Source: Streptomyces acidiscabies
Lineage (GTDB): Bacteria > Actinomycetota > Actinomycetes > Streptomycetales > Streptomycetaceae
Reading direction: 5' to 3'
DNA: 64,000 nucleotides
Assembly (NCBI RefSeq): GCF_020010905.1
Contig: NZ_JAGJBY010000001.1
Coordinates: 5,476,001-5,540,000, forward strand
The notes beneath the pieces are model-generated. The model was not told the origin of the DNA, made no database searches, and was given only the letters and a program-made list of their open reading frames with translations. Both the position numbers and the translations under genes were made by a program. Below, piece by piece: positions 59,651-64,000 of the stretch (its first letter is position 1; every line of letters begins with the position of its first letter).

Positions 59651-59706
59651 AGGGCTGGATCCTGCTGACCCGGCCGCGGAAACCCACCAACAACGACTTC
59701 GATCTC

Positions 59707-60424
59707 ATGACGCCCGGCGACGACTACCTAGACGTCACCTCAGCCTTGGTGGACGAGAGTGCACTGACCCAACTTGCTGAAGCCGAAGACCTCCTGCGAG
59801 AGAGCGCTGACGCGATCTTCGATCTCGCCGGCACGCTTGTAGCCGACTTCGCCGCCTACGTCTGGTTCACCCTGGACGCCCTATCGGCTCTACCCACCCT
59901 GGTCGCACCGGACGAACCATTGCGGGCCGTGCGCCGCCTCCTCGCCATGCAGCAGCTTGACCCGGAGATCCGCGAACGCTGGCTGAACTTGGCCAACCAC
60001 GTCGCCGACCAGTACAGAACCACCGACCCAACTACGCGCCGGTGGTGGACCACGACCGGCCGACGACGCCGCCGCGTCCGAGGACCAGCACCATTCGGAC
60101 GGGCAGCCGGTTCGTCCCGAGCCGGCGAACGCGGCGAAGCCGAAGTCCGTGGTGCCGATGTGGCGCGCGGGGCTGCCCTGGGCCGCGCTGTCAGTGGACT
60201 ATCAGCGCATCCTGCAAGCTCTCGCGGACCGGAACCGGCTCGGTCAAGGTCCGCTGACGTGCCAGGAGATGGCCGCCTGCTTCGGCCTGGATCCGGTGCC
60301 GGGGAAGGTGGAGACGTTGCGTTCGAAGGCGAAGCGGCTGACAGTGCGCGGCTGGCTGGTCGAGTCGGCGCCGGGCCGGTTCACGCTCGCGAAGGACCTG
60401 GCCGGGCAAGGCGCCGGGTCATGA
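59707..60424 (+). pseudogene. Hypothetical protein with C-terminal winged helix, frameshifted
   Basis: ATG 59707 opens an acidic stretch (YLDVTSALVDESALTQLAEA, LVADFAAYVWFTLDALSALP, LDPEIRERWLNLANHVADQY); two frame changes near 60030 and 60060 then lead through SEDQHHSDGQPVRPEPANAA to a winged-helix domain, LSVDYQRILQALADRNRLGQ, TLRSKAKRLTVRGWLVESAP, GRFTLAKDLAG. The last part could be translated from GTG 60149 as a 91-residue protein. The C-terminal domain resembles that of the gene at 25006 (KLKRLAGRGVLAETEPGLFT). Its 3' end overlaps the convergent IS5-type transposase gene by 44 bp. Function unknown. Confidence 0.5.
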
Positions 60425-61199
60425 GCGTCGTCATCGACCAGTAGACCATCGCTTCCGCGCTGCTGGTGGAGCGCTCGAAATCGCGCACGAGGCGGCGGCT
60501 TTGCATCAGGTGGGCGAAGAACCGCTCCACGATCCACCTCTTCGGCAGCACGACGAAGCCACGCATGTCGTCGCTGCGCTTGACGATGGCGAGGACCACG
60601 GCAAGGACGGCGAGGCTGTGCTCGACGAGGTTGCCGGTGTAGCCACCGTCGGCCCAGACCAGGGCCAGCAGGTGGTGTGCGGCGGCGACCTGGGCGAGCA
60701 GGACCCGGGCGGCGGCGCGGTCGCCGACGTCGGCGGCGGTGACCATGACCGCGAGCAGTAGGCCGAGGGTGTCGACCACGGCATGGCGCTTGCGGCCGTT
60801 GATCAGCTTGCCGCCGTCGAAGCCGCGGCTGGCGGATCCGACCGCCGCGTCCGCCTTGACCGACTGGGAGCCGATTACGCCCGCGCTCGGCTCCGGATCC
60901 CGCCCGGCCTGCTCGCGCACTCGGCGCCGGAGCCGGTCGTGGAACTCCCGGACCAGGCCGTGGTCGCGCCAGCGTCGGAAGAACGCATAGACCCGGTCCG
61001 ACGGCGGGAAGTCGACTGGGATGGCCCGCTACTTTGTGCCGTTGTCGACGAGGTAGCGGATCGCGTCCAGTATCGCTCGGTGGCAGTAGGACTCCGGCTG
61101 GCCGCCTCGGCCGCGCAGCCAGCCCGGCACCGGCAGCAGCGGCCTGGCCACCGCCCACTCGGCGTCCGACATGCCGGTCGGGCAGCGGCGCTCGCGCAC
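60381..61199 (-). mobile_element. IS5-type transposase gene with an internal amber codon
   Basis: GTG 61199 begins ERRCPTGMSDAEWAVARPLL then PVPGWLRGRGGQPESYCH, reaching DNGTK and TAG at 61027-61029 where relatives have Trp (TGG). The same frame continues intact: AIPVDFPPSDRVYAFFRRWR, VIGSQSVKADAAVGSASRGF, DGGKLINGRKRHAVVDTLGL, ALVWADGGYTGNLVEHSL (catalytic Asp) and LPKRWIVERFFAHLMQSRRL (catalytic Glu). One nonsense change therefore blocks an otherwise complete transposase of about 270 residues. It belongs to a different IS5 subgroup from that at 24195. Terminal repeats were not identified. Confidence 0.85.
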
Positions 61200-61298
61200 C
61201 CCACGGTCGCCGGCGTTCCCGAACCTGTGAGCCAGGCAGTCACACGGAGGAGTGGCCGAAGTGGACCCCGCCTCCGCGATGCCGTAAAAATGCGACAA

Positions 61299-61356
61299 CA
61301 GGGTCTCCTGGAACGGTCGTTGGCGTAGACACCCTTCGAGCTACCAGGAGGCCCTG
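61299..61356. repeat. Inverted repeat, possible IS end or terminator
   Basis: CAGGGTCTCCTGG (61299-61311) and CCAGGAGGCCCTG (61344-61356) are inverted with one mismatch around 32 bp. Just right of it a short frame, MRGSGRGHPIEISSRPIPLV, starts at 61361 and is unrecognised; it could be the start of a lost transposase. Confidence 0.5.
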
Positions 61357-61441
61357 CTTCTATGCGTGGTAGCGGCCGCGGTCACCCGATCGAGATCTCC
61401 TCTCGACCGATACCGCTCGTAGAGCGGGCCGACGACCGTCA

Positions 61442-61651
61442 CTAAGTTCGAAAGAGCTGCGGGTAGGGACAGACGTCCAGGGGCTCCGCAGGCCGATCCG
61501 CCCAGTGCCACCAGAAGTGACCCGCCGAACACTTCCAGGCATGGCGGCACACGCGCTTCTTGTCTGCGTCACGGAGAGACAGGACAAGACCCAGGCTCCT
61601 CAGCGCTCGCCCGCAGTCGGGGCAGCCTGGCTGTTCAGGAGGGTTGTCCAC
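61442..61651 (-). CDS. Small cysteine-rich (zinc-ribbon-like) hypothetical protein
   Basis: 69 residues from GTG 61651. Contains PGCPDCGRALRSLG and KKRVCRHAWKCSAGHFWWHW, giving CxxC and C-x5-C pairs able to hold zinc, then LDVCPYPQLF. Small zinc-ribbon proteins of this kind are common in Streptomyces with no known function. Its 5' end overlaps the 3' end of the next upstream frame by 17 bp. No strong ribosome site is visible, so confidence is moderate. Confidence 0.5.
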   Translation of the reverse strand: MDNPPEQPGCPDCGRALRSLGLVLSLRDADKKRVCRHAWKCSAGHFWWHWADRPAEPLDVCPYPQLFRT

Positions 61652-61877
61652 GGCCGACAGGGTAGCTCACCCAATCGAGACGCCTGTTCGACCCGCATTC
61701 CTCAAGATCGGAACGACAACAGCCACTGAGCCGGTAGAGGGCTGCCATGTCCGCATGTTGAGTGAACCGGCGCAGCAGGACGGCGATGCGGCGGTCGTTG
61801 CCGGAGCGCACCGCGCGTACCAGGCGGTGTATGTCCGCGGAGACGTCGATGGGGGAGTCGTGATCCAGGGTGGCCAT
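61635..61877 (-). CDS. Small hypothetical protein, possibly C-terminally altered
   Basis: 80 residues from ATG 61877. IDVSADIHRLVRAVRSGNDR then RIAVLLRRFTQHADMAALYR is a helical, charged segment that reads as a genuine protein. After ALYRLS the composition changes (CCRSDLEECGSNRRLD), so the original C-terminus may have been lost by frameshift. I do not recognise a family. It overlaps the zinc-ribbon gene downstream by 17 bp, possibly one transcript. Confidence 0.45.
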   Translation of the reverse strand: MATLDHDSPIDVSADIHRLVRAVRSGNDRRIAVLLRRFTQHADMAALYRLSGCCRSDLEECGSNRRLDWVSYPVGRGQPS

Positions 61878-62016
61878 GCGGCCAAGTCAACAGGCCGGGT
61901 CCAGTGGCCATGAGGTTTGTCACCTGAACGGATGAACTAGTGGACGGGGGGTGAGGCGGCCGATGCGCGGGTAACGCCGTCCGTTTCACCCTCCGGGTGC
62001 CGGATACGCTCGCGGA

Positions 62017-62370
62017 ATGATCGAGAACCCTCCTCCCTGTCCGACGTGCTCGTGCGAGTACACCTACGAGATGAACGCCCTGATCGTGTGTCCCGAGTGC
62101 GGTCACGAGTGGGTGCCCGGTGAGGCGGCTCCCGTCGCCGCGGAGAGCGAGCGGGTCGTCAAGGACTCCGTCGGGAACGTGCTGCGGGACGGGGACGCCG
62201 TCGTGGTCGTGAAGGCGCTGAAGGTGAAGGGGAGTCCGTCGGGGATCAAGGCGGGGACCAAGGTGCGCGGGATCCGGCTGGTGGACGGGGTGGACGGGCA
62301 CGACATCGACTGCCGGATCGACGGGTTCGGGGCGATGCAGCTGAAGTCGAGCGTGGTGCGCAAGGCGTAG
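62017..62370 (+). CDS. PhnA/YjdM-type zinc-ribbon protein
   Basis: 117 residues from ATG 62017. The N-terminal zinc ribbon PPCPTCSCEYTYEMNALIVC and PECGHEW (two CxxC pairs) and the C-terminal YjdM domain (VVKDSVGNVLRDGDAVVVVK, GIKAGTKVRGIRLVDG and HDIDCRIDGFGAMQLKSSVV) are classic. The family was once annotated as phosphonoacetate hydrolase PhnA; that activity is not supported for this group, and its role is unclear. Single-gene unit, intact. Confidence 0.9.
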   Translation: MIENPPPCPTCSCEYTYEMNALIVCPECGHEWVPGEAAPVAAESERVVKDSVGNVLRDGDAVVVVKALKVKGSPSGIKAGTKVRGIRLVDGVDGHDIDCRIDGFGAMQLKSSVVRKA

Positions 62371-62411
62371 GGACGGCCCCCGGCGGGCTTCCAGGCATCC
62401 CTCTGCTGCTG

Positions 62412-62431
62412 AATTGCGTAATTTCGCAATT
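62412..62431. promoter_or_regulatory. ArsR-type palindromic operator
   Basis: AATTGCG and CGCAATT are perfect 7-bp arms around TAATTT, 107 bp upstream of the ArsR start and 42 bp after the PhnA-like stop. The ATTGCG core is typical of ArsR/SmtB sites. Confidence 0.75.
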
Positions 62432-62538
62432 AGTTAGATGCTGTTCCGGCTGTGCCCGCAGGTTGCCTTGCCGTGCGGGCACAGCGTCTTCGTATCCGCC
62501 CGTCCACCCGGGCATCGACCAGGGGAGGCCGAGGGACT

Positions 62539-62880
62539 GTGTCCGTTCCGCTGTATCAGGCGAAGGCCGAGTTCTTCCGGATGCTCGGGCATCCGGTACG
62601 GATCCGCGTGCTGGAGCTGCTCCAGGACGGACCGCTGCCGGTGAGGGAGTTGCTGGCCGCCGTCGAGGTGGAGGCTCCCGGCCTGTCGCAGCAGCTCGCG
62701 GTGTTGCGCCGGTCGGGGATCGTCGCCTCGCGGCGGGAGGGTGCGAGCGTCGTCTACGAGCTGGCCGGCGGGGACGTCGCCGACCTGATGAGGGCCGCGC
62801 GGCGCATCCTGACGGAAGTACTGTCCGGACAGGGTGAGCTGCTGGCCGAGCTGCGGGAGCAAGAGGTGGCTTCCCGATGA
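62539..62880 (+). CDS. ArsR/SmtB-family transcriptional regulator
   Basis: 113 residues from GTG 62539, GAGGGA upstream. The winged helix is FFRMLGHPVRIRVLELLQDG, LPVRELLAAVEVEAPGLSQQ and LAVLRRSGIVASRREGASVV. There is no CxC metal motif in the recognition helix, so it may not sense metals in the classic way. Its stop overlaps the start of the SulP transporter (ATGA), so the two are translationally coupled and the regulator probably represses its own operon via the palindrome at 62412. Sulfur-linked or bicarbonate-linked signals are conceivable. Confidence 0.9.
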   Translation: MSVPLYQAKAEFFRMLGHPVRIRVLELLQDGPLPVRELLAAVEVEAPGLSQQLAVLRRSGIVASRREGASVVYELAGGDVADLMRAARRILTEVLSGQGELLAELREQEVASR

Positions 62881-64000
62881 GCGCGTCGTCTTCGCCGATC
62901 GGCCGGGTGGCGGCACGCCTGCTGTCGCTGCTGCCTTCGCGTACGGACCTGGAGCAGATACGCCGCGACCCGCGCCGTGACCTCCTCGCCGGGCTGACCG
63001 TCGCGGTCGTCGCGCTGCCTCTCGCTCTCGGGTTCGGGGTGTCCTCCGGGCTCGGCGCCGAGGCGGGGCTCGCGACGGCGGTGATCGCGGGCGCGCTGGC
63101 CGCGGTCTTCGGCGGCTCGAACCTCCAGGTGTCGGGCCCGACCGGCGCGATGACCGTCGTCCTGGTGCCGATCGTCGGCGAGTACGGTCCGGGCGGTGTC
63201 CTCACGGTCGGGCTCATGGCCGGCGTGATGCTGGTCGTGCTGGCCGGGCTGCGGGCGGGCCGGTACATGCGGTACATCCCCGCGCCCGTGGTCGAGGGGT
63301 TCACGCTCGGGATCGCCTGCGTGATCGGCCTCCAGCAGATACCCAACGCGCTGGGCGTACCCAAACCGGACGGCGACCGTGTCCTCGTCGTCGCCTGGCG
63401 CGCGGCCGGGGAGTTCGCGAAGGCGCCGAACTGGACCGCCCTCGCTCTCGCCGTGTCCGTGGCCGCCCTGATGCTGGCCGGCGCCCGGTGGCGGCCCACC
63501 GTCCCCTTCTCCCTCGTCGCGGTGGCCGCCGCGACCGCCGTGGCCCACTTCGCCCACCTCGACGCGGCTCACCCCATCGGCGACCTGCCCGCCGGGCTCC
63601 CCGCACCCTCCCTCGCCTTCCTCGACCCCGGCGCGCTCGGCACCCTGCTCGCCCCGGCCGTCGCGGTCGCGGCGCTGGCCGCGCTGGAGTCGCTGCTGTC
63701 GGCGTCCGTCGCGGACGGCATGACCGTCGGCCAACAGCACGACCCGGACCGGGAGCTGTTCGGCCAGGGCCTCGCGAACATCGCCGCCCCGCTGTTCGGC
63801 GGCGTCCCCGCGACCGGCGCCATCGCCCGCACGGCGGTCAACGTCCGCACCGGCGCCGCCTCCCGCCTCGCCGCCCTCACCCACGCGGCCGTCCTCGCAC
63901 TGATCGTCTTCGCCGCCGCACCCCTCGTCTCCAAGATCCCGCTGGCCGCACTCGCCGGGGTGCTGCTCGCGACCGCGGTCCGGATGGTCGAGGTCGGCTC
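62877..64000 (+). CDS. SulP-family inorganic anion transporter, C-terminus beyond the window
   Basis: At least 374 residues from ATG 62877. SulP (SLC26-like) signatures: LLAGLTVAVVALPLALGFGV (first membrane segment), GGSNLQVSGPTGAMTVVLVP, VVEGFTLGIACVIGLQQIPN, and LANIAAPLFGGVPATGAIAR with NVRTGAASRLAALTHA, all conserved transport-domain blocks. Members carry sulfate, bicarbonate or other anions. The usual STAS domain, or a carbonic anhydrase fusion seen in some actinomycete members, would lie beyond the edge and cannot be judged. Coupled to the ArsR gene upstream. Confidence 0.92.
   Translation, partial: MSASSSPIGRVAARLLSLLPSRTDLEQIRRDPRRDLLAGLTVAVVALPLALGFGVSSGLGAEAGLATAVIAGALAAVFGGSNLQVSGPTGAMTVVLVPIVGEYGPGGVLTVGLMAGVMLVVLAGLRAGRYMRYIPAPVVEGFTLGIACVIGLQQIPNALGVPKPDGDRVLVVAWRAAGEFAKAPNWTALALAVSVAALMLAGARWRPTVPFSLVAVAAATAVAHFAHLDAAHPIGDLPAGLPAPSLAFLDPGALGTLLAPAVAVAALAALESLLSASVADGMTVGQQHDPDRELFGQGLANIAAPLFGGVPATGAIARTAVNVRTGAASRLAALTHAAVLALIVFAAAPLVSKIPLAALAGVLLATAVRMVEVG

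Noticed and set aside
24195..61199. Programmed stop-codon readthrough as a genetic system
   Set aside because: Two of the four stops are in transposase remnants and one is in a gene coupled to one; simple decay explains them better.
1..64000. rRNA, tRNA or CRISPR array
   Set aside because: No tRNA-like cloverleaf, rRNA segment or regularly spaced repeat series was noticed on reading; none can be supported.

Overview
The window is very GC-rich, with strong third-position G/C, GGAGG-type ribosome sites, frequent GTG/TTG starts, a DmdR/IdeR-type iron box and an unusually high density of TetR, HxlR, LuxR and LysR regulators. All of this fits a Streptomyces or close actinomycete, and more precisely an accessory region such as a chromosome arm or large plasmid. 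I see no rRNA, tRNA, CRISPR array or replication origin. Roughly a third of the recognisable genes are broken (truncated, frameshifted, nonsense-mutated or fused at junctions), and remnants of IS1380, IS5-type and IS256-type elements lie among them.

Layout. 1-4100: a catabolic island with an SDR and an SMP-30 lactonase facing an aldehyde dehydrogenase and a class II aldolase across a perfect palindromic operator. 4380-5180: an iron-box promoter and a siderophore-interacting protein gene cut off and fused to an IS1380 fragment. 5358-12450: a probable amide-degradation operon on the minus strand: LuxR regulator, APC permease, the small and large subunits of N,N-dimethylformamidase, and an aldehyde dehydrogenase. 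12700-24100: a decay zone with repeated TetR plus alpha/beta-hydrolase pairs, an apparently intact IS256 element with an 8-bp target duplication, and remnants of a glycosidase, propionyl-CoA synthetase, ATP-binding regulator, LysR and enoyl-CoA hydratase. 24195-28000: IS5-type transposase coupled to a winged-helix gene (both with amber codons), LtrA, and a P1 peptidase with two G-run frameshifts. 28350-36900: small redox and detoxification genes with their TetR, HxlR and CGNR regulators. 36900-47150: dehalogenase-like hydrolases, more IS1380/PaaX/TetR fragments, an SDR, a shortened cis-prenyltransferase, an old yellow enzyme with its TetR, and SnoaL-like fragments. 47156-51820: PASTA serine/threonine kinase, TetR genes and a DUF2993 protein. 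51957-59249: a compact aromatic-cleavage operon (extradiol dioxygenase, FAH-family hydrolase, FAD hydroxylase, acetoacetyl-CoA synthetase) and an MFS transporter sharing one operator sequence. 59300-64000: IS5-type debris, small zinc-ribbon proteins, PhnA-like protein, and an ArsR-SulP transporter pair running off the end.

How the genes fit together. Two sets look like complete working pathways. In the amide operon the permease would import an amide or amine, the iron amidohydrolase would cleave it, the aldehyde dehydrogenase would process an aldehyde downstream, and the LuxR protein would control the set. In the aromatic operon a flavin hydroxylase and extradiol dioxygenase would open a ring, the FAH-family enzyme would split the product, and released acetoacetate would be activated by the ligase; the adjacent TetR protein probably represses both this operon and the transporter through TTGATGA-type palindromes. 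Elsewhere the common design is one regulator next to one or two stress or detoxification enzymes, copied several times and often decayed. Product names rest on motif reading without database searches; substrates are inferred.
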